This document shows, piece after piece, positions 37,882-48,514 of a stretch of DNA of 64,000 bases. Position numbers and translations under genes: made by a program. The DNA comes from Bradyrhizobium sp. Ash2021. Its GTDB lineage: Bacteria > Pseudomonadota > Alphaproteobacteria > Rhizobiales > Xanthobacteraceae. The notes under the pieces are model-generated. The model saw only the letters and a list, made by a program, of their open reading frames with translations, had not been told where the DNA came from and did no database searches. Numbering within the stretch: position 1 is the first letter of the stretch; every line of letters starts with the position of its first letter. The stretch lies in assembly GCF_031202265.1 (NCBI RefSeq), contig NZ_CP100604.1, positions 8,290,501-8,354,500 of the forward strand. Reading direction: 5' to 3'.

Positions 37882-37998
37882 CGTCATGGCCGGGCAGAAG
37901 CGCGAAGCGCGTCTTCGCGCTAGATGTCCCGGGCATCCACGCCTTGGCGACATTAAAGGAAGAAGACGTGTATGGCCGGAACAAGCCCGGCCATGACG
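37882..37998. repeat. Dispersed inverted repeat (CGTCATGGCCGGG family)
   Basis: CGTCATGGCCGGG at 37882-37894 is mirrored by CCCGGCCATGACG at 37986-37998, enclosing a GCGAAGCGCG-type internal hairpin. A small non-coding element of a kind common in Bradyrhizobium. It lies between gapR and the DUF1244 gene. Confidence 0.7.
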
Positions 37999-38028
37999 GA
38001 CGCTGGAGAAGCGCGAAAGGATAAAGAT

Positions 38029-38331
38029 TCAGTGCCCGCTCTGGGCCTTTTTCATCGCTTCGAGCTGCGCGGGGCTGGCGCTGCCCTGAAATTTCGACTT
38101 CCAGGTCTCATAGGGCATGCCGTAGACCGCCTCGCGGCTCTCGTCCTTGCTCATGGCGGTGCCCTTGGCGTCGGCCTCTTCCTTCATCCAGTTGGACAGG
38201 CAGTTGCGGCAGAATCCCGCCAAATTCATCAGATCGATGTTCTGGACGTCGGTACGGGAGCGCAGATGCTCGACCAGACGCCGGAAAACCGCGGCTTCAA
38301 GCTCCGTTCTGGTTTTGTCGTCAATCGTCAT
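38029..38331 (-). CDS. DUF1244 family protein
   Basis: 100 aa small soluble helical protein. It has the family pattern AAVFRRLVEHLR, then NIDLMNLAGFCRNCLSNWM with two Cys residues, and AVYGMPYETWKSKFQ. The start at 38331 (MTIDDKTRTE) removes a Pro-rich false extension. Conserved in alphaproteobacteria. Function is unknown; the paired Cys could bind metal, but this is not shown. Confidence 0.85.
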   Translation of the reverse strand: MTIDDKTRTELEAAVFRRLVEHLRSRTDVQNIDLMNLAGFCRNCLSNWMKEEADAKGTAMSKDESREAVYGMPYETWKSKFQGSASPAQLEAMKKAQSGH

Positions 38332-38577
38332 GGCCGTGATCCCGCGGTTTGGCGAGCATGATCCGGAAAACGGGGCAGATCTGCCCTCAGGACCAGGCTC
38401 CAACAATCAAATCGAGCATATTGATATCAGGTAGGAATTGTCACAGATTTTGCCACATCCGCGCGCAAAACTGGATGTTATCGGTGGTATTTTGGCCCCC
38501 GAGGTGGGAGACAGCTTCCCAGCCGGTTCCCACCGGGCCCAGGCGAAATCGTCAATCATTTGATATAGCTTCGCTGC

Positions 38578-39183
38578 ATGACTGCAAAAGATTCTCTGCC
38601 TTCCACCCCCCTTTCCGCTCGCCTGACCGCCGGCCTGATGCCGGTGCTGGCGTTTGCGGTGATGTGCCTGTGGAACAGTTCGGCGGCGGCTGATTTTCGT
38701 CTCTGCAACAACACCGCGAGCCGGGTCGGCATCGCGCTCGGCTACAAGGACGCGGAGGGCTGGACCACCGAGGGCTGGTGGAACGTGTCCTCGCGCAGCT
38801 GCGAGACGCTGCTGCGCGGCACGCTTATCGCACGGTACTATTATATTTACGCCCTCGACTACGACCGCGGCGGCGAATGGTCGGGGCAGGCCTTCATGTG
38901 CTCGCGTGACAAGGAATTCACCATCAAGGGCACCGAGAATTGCCTGGCGCGCGGTTTCGACCGCACCGGCTTCTTCGAGGTCGATACCGGCGAACAGCGG
39001 GCCTGGACCGTGCAACTGACCGAAGCCAATGAACAACCGGCGCAGCGGGTACCGGGAATTCCTGGCACCGTCGGCCCAACCGGGCCCGGCGGCCTTCCCC
39101 AGGGCCTGCCCAACTCGCCGGGCGGAACACCTCCGGGCGCGTCTGGTCTGCCACCAGCCGCAGCACCCGGAAGCAAGCAATGA
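38578..39183 (+). CDS. DUF1036 exported protein with Gly/Pro tail
   Basis: 201 aa. A signal segment (about 18-38) precedes a DUF1036 domain (about 39-150) with FRLCNNTASRVGIALGYKD, then GWWNVSSRSCETL and YYYIYALDY. Conserved Cys residues may form disulphides. The C-terminal 45 residues are Gly/Pro-rich and collagen-like (GPTGPGG repeats). Its stop overlaps the pyruvate kinase start by four bases, so the two are coupled. This pairing is often seen in Rhizobiales. Function is unknown. Confidence 0.78.
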   Translation: MTAKDSLPSTPLSARLTAGLMPVLAFAVMCLWNSSAAADFRLCNNTASRVGIALGYKDAEGWTTEGWWNVSSRSCETLLRGTLIARYYYIYALDYDRGGEWSGQAFMCSRDKEFTIKGTENCLARGFDRTGFFEVDTGEQRAWTVQLTEANEQPAQRVPGIPGTVGPTGPGGLPQGLPNSPGGTPPGASGLPPAAAPGSKQ

Positions 39184-40616
39184 GACGTCTGCGTCGTATC
39201 AAGATCCTCGCGACCCTCGGCCCCGCCTCTTCCGACAGCACGATGATCCGCAAGCTGTTCGAAGCCGGCGCCGATATGTTCCGCATCAATATGAGCCACA
39301 CCCCGCATGACAAGATGCGCGAACTGGTCAAGACCATCCGCAATGTCGAGAGCAGTTACGGCCGGCCGATCGGCATCCTGGTCGATCTGCAGGGCCCGAA
39401 GCTGCGGCTCGGGTCGTTCGCCGACGGCGCAGTCCAGCTCCATAACGGCCGGAGCTTTGTGCTCGATTCCGACAAGACGCCCGGCGACGAGACTCGCGTC
39501 CACCTTCCGCATCCGGAAATCCTGGCGGCGCTGCGGCCCGGCCATGCGCTGCTGCTCGACGACGGCAAGGTGCGGCTGATCGCGGAAGAGACCTCGCCCG
39601 AGCGCGCCGTGACGCGGGTGGTGATCGGCGGCAAGATGTCGGACCGCAAGGGCGTCAGCCTGCCCGACACCGACCTGCCGGTCTCGGCGATGACGCCCAA
39701 GGACCGCGCCGATCTGGAAGCCGCGCTGGTGACCGGCGTCGACTGGATCGCGTTGTCGTTCGTGCAGCGCGCCGAGGACGTCCTCGAGGCCAAGAGAATG
39801 ATCCGCGGCCGCGCCGCCGTGATGGCCAAGATCGAAAAGCCGCAGGCGATCGACCGGCTTGCCGAAATCATCGAGGCGGCCGACGCGTTGATGGTGGCGC
39901 GCGGCGATCTCGGCGTCGAACTGCCGCTGGAGCGGGTACCGAGCCTGCAGAAGCAAATGACGCGGATGGCGCGCCGCGCCGGCAAGCCGGTGGTGGTGGC
40001 AACGCAGATGCTGGAATCGATGATCCAGGCTCCGGTGCCGACCCGCGCCGAAGTCTCGGACGTCGCCACCGCCGTCTATGAGGGCGCCGACGCCATCATG
40101 CTGTCGGCCGAGTCCGCTGCCGGCAAATTTCCGGTCGAGGCGGTCTCGACCATGAACCGCATCGGCGAGGAAGTGGAGCGCGATCCGACTTATCGCGGGG
40201 TGCTCAACGCGCAGCGCGCGGAGCCGGAGCCGACCGTCGGCGACGCCATCGCCGACGCCGCGCGGCAGATTGCCGAGACCCTCGACCTGTCCGCCATCAT
40301 TTGCTGGACCAGTTCAGGATCGACCGCATTGCGGGTCGCGCGCGAGCGGCCGAAGCCGCCGGTCGTCGCCATCACGCCGAACATCTCGACGGGGCGCAAG
40401 CTGTCCGCGGTCTGGGGCGTGCATTGCGTGGTCGCGGAAGACGCGCACGACCAGGACGACATGGTCAACCGCGCCGGCTCAATCGCTTTCAGGGATGGTT
40501 TTGCCAAAGCCGGCCAGCGCGTGATCATCGTCGCCGGGGTGCCGCTCGGCATCCCCGGCACCACCAACATGGTGCGCATCGCCTCGGTCGGATCCGGCAG
40601 CGACGTGGATATGTGA
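39180..40616 (+). CDS. pyk: Pyruvate kinase
   Basis: 478 aa glycolytic enzyme making pyruvate and ATP from phosphoenolpyruvate and ADP. Motifs are the start KILATLGPASSD, MFRINMSH, DLQGPKLRLG, the active-site IEKPQAIDRL and VARGDLGVELPLE, then GKPVVVATQMLESMI and AVYEGADAIMLSAESAAG. A C-terminal allosteric-like domain is present. The start codon lies in the stop region of the DUF1036 gene. Confidence 0.95.
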   Translation: MRRLRRIKILATLGPASSDSTMIRKLFEAGADMFRINMSHTPHDKMRELVKTIRNVESSYGRPIGILVDLQGPKLRLGSFADGAVQLHNGRSFVLDSDKTPGDETRVHLPHPEILAALRPGHALLLDDGKVRLIAEETSPERAVTRVVIGGKMSDRKGVSLPDTDLPVSAMTPKDRADLEAALVTGVDWIALSFVQRAEDVLEAKRMIRGRAAVMAKIEKPQAIDRLAEIIEAADALMVARGDLGVELPLERVPSLQKQMTRMARRAGKPVVVATQMLESMIQAPVPTRAEVSDVATAVYEGADAIMLSAESAAGKFPVEAVSTMNRIGEEVERDPTYRGVLNAQRAEPEPTVGDAIADAARQIAETLDLSAIICWTSSGSTALRVARERPKPPVVAITPNISTGRKLSAVWGVHCVVAEDAHDQDDMVNRAGSIAFRDGFAKAGQRVIIVAGVPLGIPGTTNMVRIASVGSGSDVDM

Positions 40617-40725
40617 CGGCGCCGTGGATGCCCGCACCGTCATTCCGAGGCACGCGTCAGCGTTAACCTCGGATGCGCAATTGCGCATCGTAGTTCGCGT
40701 CTTCGACGCGCCCCCGGCATGACAG

Positions 40726-41154
40726 CTAAGCCTGCAGTGTCGCGTCGAGCGTGATCTTCGTGTTCAGCAGTTTCGACACCGGGCAACCGGCCTTGGCCAT
40801 ACCGGCCAGTTCCCGGAACTTGGCGTTATCAGCGCCGGGAATCTTTGCGGTCAAGGCGAGATGCACCGAGGTGATGGCAAAACCCTCGCCGACTTTTTCG
40901 AGCGTGACGTCGGCCCTGGTTTCCATGTGTTCGGCGGTGAGCTTGGCCTCGCCCAGGATCAGCGACAGCGCCATCGTGAAGCAGGCGGCGTGCGCCGCAC
41001 CGATCAGTTCTTCCGGGTTGGAGCCCGGCTTGCCCTCGAAGCGGCTGGCGAAACCGTAGGGATAGTCCTGCAGCGCACCGCTCTTGGTCGAGATCGCGCC
41101 CTTGCCGTCCCTGATGCCGCCCTTCCATTTTGCAGATCCGGATGTCGTCGTCAT
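40726..41154 (-). CDS. osmC: OsmC-family peroxiredoxin
   Basis: 142 aa. The two reactive Cys residues of the family are in ELIGAAHAACFTMALS and GMAKAGCPVSKLL. The overall plan matches OsmC rather than Ohr: GGIRDGKGAISTKSGAL near the start and PYGFASRFEG. It reduces organic hydroperoxides. The start at 41154 was chosen over an upstream in-frame one because it fits the family N-terminus. Confidence 0.88.
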   Translation of the reverse strand: MTTTSGSAKWKGGIRDGKGAISTKSGALQDYPYGFASRFEGKPGSNPEELIGAAHAACFTMALSLILGEAKLTAEHMETRADVTLEKVGEGFAITSVHLALTAKIPGADNAKFRELAGMAKAGCPVSKLLNTKITLDATLQA

Positions 41155-41246
41155 CTGTTGCTCCCTTAACGTCACCGATTGAAGTATCGATCACGCGTAG
41201 CCTGGCCGAACGTTGCGTCAAAGCAGTGTCGCCGACTGATGATTTT

Positions 41247-41921
41247 TTAGGCCCCGACCAGCGCCTTCGCCGGCAGCACCGCCTGCACCACGAGGCCGCG
41301 GGCGCGGGCGTCCATCACGCCGACCGCGCGCAGCGCCAACAGCGTCACGGTCTGGACCGCGTCGCGCAGTTTCGCGGAATCGTCGGTATGGTCCGGCGCC
41401 AGCGGTCCGACCAGCGATTCATGCAGTGCACCGAGCAGGGCGGTGGCAGCAAGCGCGGTGTCCTGCGCCGGCAGATGGCCCGCGCGCACCGCGGCATCGA
41501 TCCGCGTTGCGATCTCGCCGGATATTTCGCGGCGGCTGGCGAGCCTTGAAGCCGTGACATCGACATCGACCGGCTCGGCCAGAATGCCCCAGGCGAGCTT
41601 GCGCTCCGACAGCACATGCACCGCGACCGTGGTGACGGCGGCGGCCAGCGCCGACGAGGGGCCAGGCGCCGCATCCGCGGCGCGGCGGATCGCGGCCAGT
41701 TCGTCCCGCGAGACTTCCGCGATCAGCTCCGAAATCAGGTCGGCCTTGGAGGGGAAATAACGATAGACGGTGCCGGCCGCGACGTTGGCGCGAACCGCCA
41801 CCGGCGCGATCTGCACCGCGACCATGCCGCCGTCGGCGGCGGCACTCCGTGCCGCTGCCAGAATGGCGCTCCGCCGCGCCGCCAGCCGCTTCACCACCTG
41901 ATGGGTTCGCCGGTACACCAT
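41247..41921 (-). CDS. TetR-family transcriptional regulator
   Basis: 224 aa. The N-terminal helix-turn-helix (about residues 15-62) shows ILAAARSAAADGG, then VAVRANVAAGTVYRYFPSKADL, the classical recognition-helix pattern. The C-terminal ligand domain is Ala-rich and includes a membrane-independent helical bundle. The ligand is unknown. It is divergent from the large membrane protein gene at 42331 with about 400 bases between, and could regulate it or osmC behind it. Confidence 0.85.
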   Translation of the reverse strand: MVYRRTHQVVKRLAARRSAILAAARSAAADGGMVAVQIAPVAVRANVAAGTVYRYFPSKADLISELIAEVSRDELAAIRRAADAAPGPSSALAAAVTTVAVHVLSERKLAWGILAEPVDVDVTASRLASRREISGEIATRIDAAVRAGHLPAQDTALAATALLGALHESLVGPLAPDHTDDSAKLRDAVQTVTLLALRAVGVMDARARGLVVQAVLPAKALVGA

Positions 41922-42330
41922 GGCGCGTTTTCCCCCGTCCCCGGCGCGGTTGCCGCCGATTGGCGGGCAGAACGCGCGCATCTTCAATGTTTTGAGCGAT
42001 TGAGCGCCAATCGCTTTGAAGAAGTGAACAACTATTCAGGCCGGATGACAAGACGCAAAGCAAATATGACAGCCTGGAGGATATCGCAGGCTTCCGGATC
42101 CCACGGCATCCCTGCCGGATTCGGGGCGACCCAGCCGCTCCGCGGAAGCGCAAAAATGTTGAGTTTTATCTTCCGAAATCACTGAGCGGTTCGGTTAACT
42201 CCTCCTTCGCCAAACATCGTCATTTTCCCGCGCTCGCGCGCGCAATTTTACCGGAGTGTATGGCGGCCGTGGTCGAGTAGCGCAGCCCCGGCGCCATCCC
42301 TTGCGCCTGTCCCACCCAGACAAGGTGCAG
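41922..42330. other. Intergenic gap between the TetR gene and a membrane protein gene
   Basis: 409 bases without a supported gene. It must contain the two divergent promoters. No clear palindromic operator or hairpin was picked out by eye. Confidence 0.45.
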
Positions 42331-43842
42331 ATGTCCATTTCCTTCGCTAACCCGATCGCCAACGGCGCCAATATCCGCAGCCTCGCACGAGCGCTGGTAC
42401 CGCTCCTTGCCGGTGCGGGAGCCTATCTGCTGTTTTTGTCGATGGGCGAGATCATGCTGCGGGATTCCGACACTCTCTGGCAGATCAGGATCGGGCAGTG
42501 GATCGTCGAGCATGGCGCCATGCCCTACACGGACGTTCATTCGTTCACCCGGTTTGGCGAGCCCTGGATGTCGAGTTCCTGGCTCTCGCAGGTGCTGTTT
42601 GCCTTCGCTTATGGATCGATGGATTGGGCCGGGCCGGTTGTCCTGACCTCGCTCGCGATCGGGGTGACGGTTGCGATCTTCATCTATCTGCTCGAGGAAT
42701 ATATCGACCCGGCACGCTCGATCCTGATTGTCACGCTGGCGGTGCTGATGTCGGCAACGCACTTCCTGGCGCGCCCGCACATGTTGGCGTTCCCGGCGAT
42801 GGTGGCTTTTATCGGCGGGCTGATGGCAGCCGCGGATCGTCGCGGTCATCCGTCGTGGCTGTTGTTGCCGGTGTTGGCGCTGTGGGCCAACCTGCATGGC
42901 GGCTTCGTTCTGGGATTGGCGCTGATCGGACCGATCGGACTGGAAGCGATTTGGTGCTGCGATCCCGAGCGCCGCGTTGCGCTGGCCGCGCGCTGGGCGT
43001 TATTCGGCCTTGCCGCGGTCGTGGCGTCCTGCTGCACGCCCTATGGCTGGAACACGTTGCTGGGCGCCGTGAAAATTCTCAGCCTGGGCAAGCTGCTGAC
43101 GCTGATCTGGGAGTGGATGCCGGCCAATTTCGGCTCCATCAGCTTCTTCGAAGTCGCCCTGCTCGGGCTGATCGGCCTCGCCTTCTTTCGAGGGCTGGTG
43201 CTGTCGGTGCCGAGAATCCTGCTGCTGTTGGGCCTGATCTGGATGGCCCTGTCGCATGTCAGAAACATCGAGGTCTTCGCATTCGTGGCCCCGCTGGTTC
43301 TGGCCAAGCCGTTTGCCGAGCAACTGGGAACGGGCCAAACTGCCGTCGTTCGAGAACTCCAGTCCCGGTCCCGTGTCGTGATGCTCGCGGCGCTCGCGGT
43401 CGCCGTCGCGGGATGGGCTTCCACCAAGACGTTCGCCGCGCATCATCCGTTTTCGTTCTTCGAGGCCCAGACCCCGGTCGCCGCGGTCGACGTCCTCAAG
43501 CAACGGCAGGCGCAGCGGATATTCAGCACGGCTCCGTTTGGCGGCTATCTGCTTTCCCGCGACATCAAGACTTTCATCGACGGCCGCGCCGAACTGTACG
43601 GCGAACAATTCGTCATCGATTACTTCGATGCGATCGAGGCCAAGGACGTCGATCTCCTGCTGCGCCTGCTTGAGACGTACCGGATCGATGCCACCCTGCT
43701 GAATCCGACGCTGCCCGCAACCAAGTTGCTGGATCACCTGCCGGGCTGGAAGCGGCTGTATGCGGATGACATCGCGGTCATCCATGTCCGCGACGACCGG
43801 CCAGCGACCACGCAATCCGCAGTGCCGGAATCGCCCCGCTAA
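42331..43842 (+). CDS. Polytopic membrane protein, GT-C-like
   Basis: 503 aa with about ten helices. An early periplasmic-type motif, LRDSDTLWQIRIGQWIVEHG, then SSWLSQVLFAFAYG, resembles the GT-C class of lipid-linked sugar transferases, and an acidic D.D pair sits in the first loop. A soluble C-terminal part (about 395-503) has FSTAPFGGYLLSRDIKTFID. The start MSISFANP at 42331 was chosen over an Arg/Pro-rich extension. The function could be glycosylation of an envelope component; this is inference from topology. Confidence 0.65.
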   Translation: MSISFANPIANGANIRSLARALVPLLAGAGAYLLFLSMGEIMLRDSDTLWQIRIGQWIVEHGAMPYTDVHSFTRFGEPWMSSSWLSQVLFAFAYGSMDWAGPVVLTSLAIGVTVAIFIYLLEEYIDPARSILIVTLAVLMSATHFLARPHMLAFPAMVAFIGGLMAAADRRGHPSWLLLPVLALWANLHGGFVLGLALIGPIGLEAIWCCDPERRVALAARWALFGLAAVVASCCTPYGWNTLLGAVKILSLGKLLTLIWEWMPANFGSISFFEVALLGLIGLAFFRGLVLSVPRILLLLGLIWMALSHVRNIEVFAFVAPLVLAKPFAEQLGTGQTAVVRELQSRSRVVMLAALAVAVAGWASTKTFAAHHPFSFFEAQTPVAAVDVLKQRQAQRIFSTAPFGGYLLSRDIKTFIDGRAELYGEQFVIDYFDAIEAKDVDLLLRLLETYRIDATLLNPTLPATKLLDHLPGWKRLYADDIAVIHVRDDRPATTQSAVPESPR

Positions 43843-43847
43843 TCAAT

Positions 43848-44035
43848 TCCCCGTCTGCAATTCGCCGAAACGCTCCCGCGCCCCGAACGCGGACACCGGC
43901 CCCGCTATAGGGCATGGTCTGGCCGATCCTGATTTCGGTCGCGGTGACGCCGCGCATTTCGGCGGCCGTCGAGACGACGGACCACGCCAGCATGAAAAGC
44001 GTGCTTGCGACGCCGAGTTTCGAAATGAAGCGCAT
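43848..44035 (-). pseudogene. 5' fragment of a branched-chain amino acid-type ABC binding protein
   Basis: Starting at ATG 44035, the minus strand encodes a signal peptide (about 25 aa) followed by AEMRGVTATEIRIGQTMPYSG, the typical mature N-terminus of LivK-like binding proteins. One extra G in a G-run then shifts the frame: in the neighbouring frame the text continues as GPVSAFGA. A stop follows soon after, and no more of the roughly 370-residue protein remains. It is a frameshifted, truncated relic. Confidence 0.7.
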
Positions 44036-44198
44036 CGACGCCCTCCCCCCATGTCGGCACGCTCAAATGGAGGCCCCGGCAAGCGCGGTTAGGCCCGCGC
44101 TCGTGCCGTAACCAAAATGATGGCATGGCGGTGCAACGGATGCGAATCACGATCGGTATCTTTGCGACGCAACAAGACGACGTCTCACATCCGGTCTG

Positions 44199-44720
44199 TC
44201 ACAACCGCCCCGCCGCGACGGCGCTCGACATCAGCGACCGAACGCCAGTCCGATGGAAGGGAACGATAAAGAACAAATAGATTTTCCCAAAGATGTTGTG
44301 CACGGTACAGATCGTGGAGACGACGACGCTGGCCGCATCACCGTCCTTGGCCTTCAGCACCGACAATCTGAAATCGAGATGCTTGTTATTTCTCCCCGCG
44401 ACAATTTCATTGTCGGCAATAAAGAAAATCGGCCAAGGCCCGATTTTTTCGCCCACGGAGTAGTCGCTTCTGATGATGGGGCTCATGATTTCGCCGACGC
44501 TCGGGGCTTCCAGACCGAAGGTCTTCGCTACCGCGTTGCGGACTATCAGCAGCGTCTTCATCCAGAGGGGCGTATGGCCGAACAGCGCAAAGAAGATGTC
44601 GATAATTCCGAGTTCTGAATGTGTCAGTGGCGCGCGATAGGAATCACGAAAATAGGCATTTCGGATTGGATCCTGGTTCAGCACGCTGCTGGGCGGAAGA
44701 TCGCATTCGATCACCTGCAT
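44199..44720 (-). CDS. DUF2867 family protein
   Basis: 173 aa. The layout fits DUF2867: YFRDSYRAPL at residues 23-32, a hydrophobic centre, then KIGPWPIFFIADNEIVAG and a DFRLSVL segment, ending with a Gly/Arg-rich tail. It is probably a small lipid- or ligand-binding beta-rich domain. Codon use looks less GC-rich than its neighbours, and a binding-protein relic lies next to it, so this small stretch may have been reshuffled. Function is unknown. Confidence 0.6.
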   Translation of the reverse strand: MQVIECDLPPSSVLNQDPIRNAYFRDSYRAPLTHSELGIIDIFFALFGHTPLWMKTLLIVRNAVAKTFGLEAPSVGEIMSPIIRSDYSVGEKIGPWPIFFIADNEIVAGRNNKHLDFRLSVLKAKDGDAASVVVSTICTVHNIFGKIYLFFIVPFHRTGVRSLMSSAVAAGRL

Positions 44721-44787
44721 GCCGAACTCCTCGCGGATCGCGACGTCGCCGAGTCTCCGGGCGGGCGCCTGACCGGAGCATTAAAGA

Positions 44788-45207
44788 CTATTTCGGTCGC
44801 CCGGTCCGCTGGTCCTTCGGAATCACGAACTTCAATCCCGACCAGAGGTCATCGATCGCGCAGACCTTGATGTCGACGAGGCCGAGCGGAAGCGCCGTGT
44901 TCCGCACCACGACATCCGTCAGATCGGTCGCAACGCCGGAAGCCTTCTTCGGCCATGACACCCAGATCATGCCATCCGGCTCGATCGCGGCACGATAGCT
45001 GCCCAGCTTGCCGGCGAGCCCTGCAGCTTGCGTGGCGAACACATGCACCATATCAAGCGGCGGCTTCAGCCTGACGGCCACCGTCACGTCATCGGGCAAT
45101 TTACCGACGATATCGCTGTAGCCCGCGGGCGCGTGGCCTACAAAAATGCGAAAGCCCGGCTTGATGCCGAGCTTTTGCACAATCGGTTTGCCGGAATAGC
45201 CGGCCAT
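44788..45207 (-). CDS. DUF3052-like protein
   Basis: 139 aa. The start MAGYSGKPIVQKLGIKPG and the later DMVHVFATQAAGL, then IEPDGMIWVSWPKKASG and KVCAIDDLWSGLKFVIP, fit the DUF3052 family of small soluble proteins. It starts 13 bases behind the ftsH stop on the same strand and may be read through from it. Function is unknown. Confidence 0.72.
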   Translation of the reverse strand: MAGYSGKPIVQKLGIKPGFRIFVGHAPAGYSDIVGKLPDDVTVAVRLKPPLDMVHVFATQAAGLAGKLGSYRAAIEPDGMIWVSWPKKASGVATDLTDVVVRNTALPLGLVDIKVCAIDDLWSGLKFVIPKDQRTGRPK

Positions 45208-45220
45208 GGGCCCGCAGCCT

Positions 45221-47143
<1,923 letters not shown>

Positions 47144-47423
47144 CGATCTTCCTTCGTGGTCGCGCGGATCGCGGCCTCTTATCCTTTGGCAGGCGCCTCA
47201 GGGAATCTCCCTGGAGAATCCCGTCGGCCGACTGCCTACAATCTAGGTGTCGCTGGGGTTGATGCCAAGGGAACTACGCAGGACTATTTAGCGCATCCTA
47301 GCGCGATTCCCGGTCAAATAATGGCGCTGAAACTGGTGTTTTTCGGGGGTGGTTAAGAGTCCCCGGCGATTTATGGCCGAGATCGCGGCTTTCGATCGGG
47401 GTCCACACCGAAAACCCGGCAAA

Positions 47424-48467
47424 TCAAGGGGCCATCCGGCGGCGGCGAGGCGGCGCCGGTTCGACCCGGATTCGACCGCCGATGACGCCGACGACCGCGC
47501 CGGCGAGGGTCTGTTTCAGCCTCGGTCGGCCGTCCGCTACCGCCCGGTCCAGTGCCGCCAGCAAGGTCTCGACCTTGCCGAGTTCGGCCGGCCCCTCATG
47601 ACCGACACGATCAATCGCACGCTTCAACAGCCGCAGCCGGATTTCTTCAGGGATCGCGGCAAAGGCGTTTGCGTCGAAGCTATTGGTGTCGACTCCGGCG
47701 CGCGAGGCGCCACGATCCCGGAGCTGGAGATAACGCTCGGCGCCATCGGCCAGCACTTCCACGGCGGCATTCGCGCGCGCCAGCCGCGCCGCCAGCCGCG
47801 CGAGATTCCTGGCATCGCCGCCCTCCTCGGCGAGAACGGGCATGATCGCGCGCAACCGCGGCCGGGTGAAGCCGGTGTCACGGTTGGTCGGATCGTCGGC
47901 AAAACCGATTTTGGCCTTGTTCAGCGTCGCGATAAGCCGTGATTTCGAAATATCCAGCAGCGGTCGCGCGAGCCGCACGCCGTCGCGCTCGCTCTCGCGC
48001 GCCATCGCCGCCAGCCCCGCGATGCCGCTGCCGCGCAGCATCCGCATCAACAGCGTCTCGGCCTGGTCGTCGCGGGTATGTGCGGTGAGGATATGCGTCG
48101 CGCCGTGCTTGCGCGCGGCTTGCGCCAGCAGGCGGTATCGCGCGGCGCGGGCCGCGGCCGGCAATCCGGTCTTTGGCTTGGCGCCGGTCCAGCGCAGGGT
48201 CTGGTGCGGCAGATCGAGCGACTTCGCCAGCCGCTTGACGTCACGGGCTTCGCGCGCGGCCTCCGCGCGCAAGCCGTGATCGACGGTAACCGCGATCAGC
48301 CGCGGGCCGCGCGTCAACGCACGGCGCCAGCGTGCCGCGAGCCACATCAACGCGACGGAATCCGGACCACCGGAAATCGCGAGCACGATGGCAGGCGCGG
48401 CTTTCCAGTCCGCGAACAGATTTTTCGCGTCCTGGGCCGAAACCGGGAAATGGTCGTCGTCAGGCAT
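47424..48467 (-). CDS. tilS: tRNA(Ile)-lysidine synthase
   Basis: 347 aa enzyme that puts lysine on C34 of the CAU-anticodon isoleucine tRNA, changing its codon reading. The ATP-pyrophosphatase loop SGGPDS lies near residue 33. VTVDHGLR and THILTAHTRDDQAETLLMR follow, then GFADDPTN. The ATG at 48467 was preferred to a TTG nine codons earlier. It lies between cpoB and ftsH on the same strand; a gap of 280 bases to ftsH leaves room for an ftsH promoter. Confidence 0.92.
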   Translation of the reverse strand: MPDDDHFPVSAQDAKNLFADWKAAPAIVLAISGGPDSVALMWLAARWRRALTRGPRLIAVTVDHGLRAEAAREARDVKRLAKSLDLPHQTLRWTGAKPKTGLPAAARAARYRLLAQAARKHGATHILTAHTRDDQAETLLMRMLRGSGIAGLAAMARESERDGVRLARPLLDISKSRLIATLNKAKIGFADDPTNRDTGFTRPRLRAIMPVLAEEGGDARNLARLAARLARANAAVEVLADGAERYLQLRDRGASRAGVDTNSFDANAFAAIPEEIRLRLLKRAIDRVGHEGPAELGKVETLLAALDRAVADGRPRLKQTLAGAVVGVIGGRIRVEPAPPRRRRMAP

Positions 48468-48514
48468 GCCCGCGCCGTTGAGGCCGGAGCCCAACGGGCT
48501 CCATCAACACCGCT

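Noticed and set aside
40620..40725. Another dispersed repeat after pyk
   Set aside because: It has CGTCATTCCGAGG and CCCCGGCATGAC-like ends but too little internal symmetry to place it confidently in one of the repeat families.
47144..47423. Possible small RNA or gene between ftsH and tilS
   Set aside because: No frame has a ribosome site, and no strong hairpin with a T-run is seen. Probably the ftsH promoter region.
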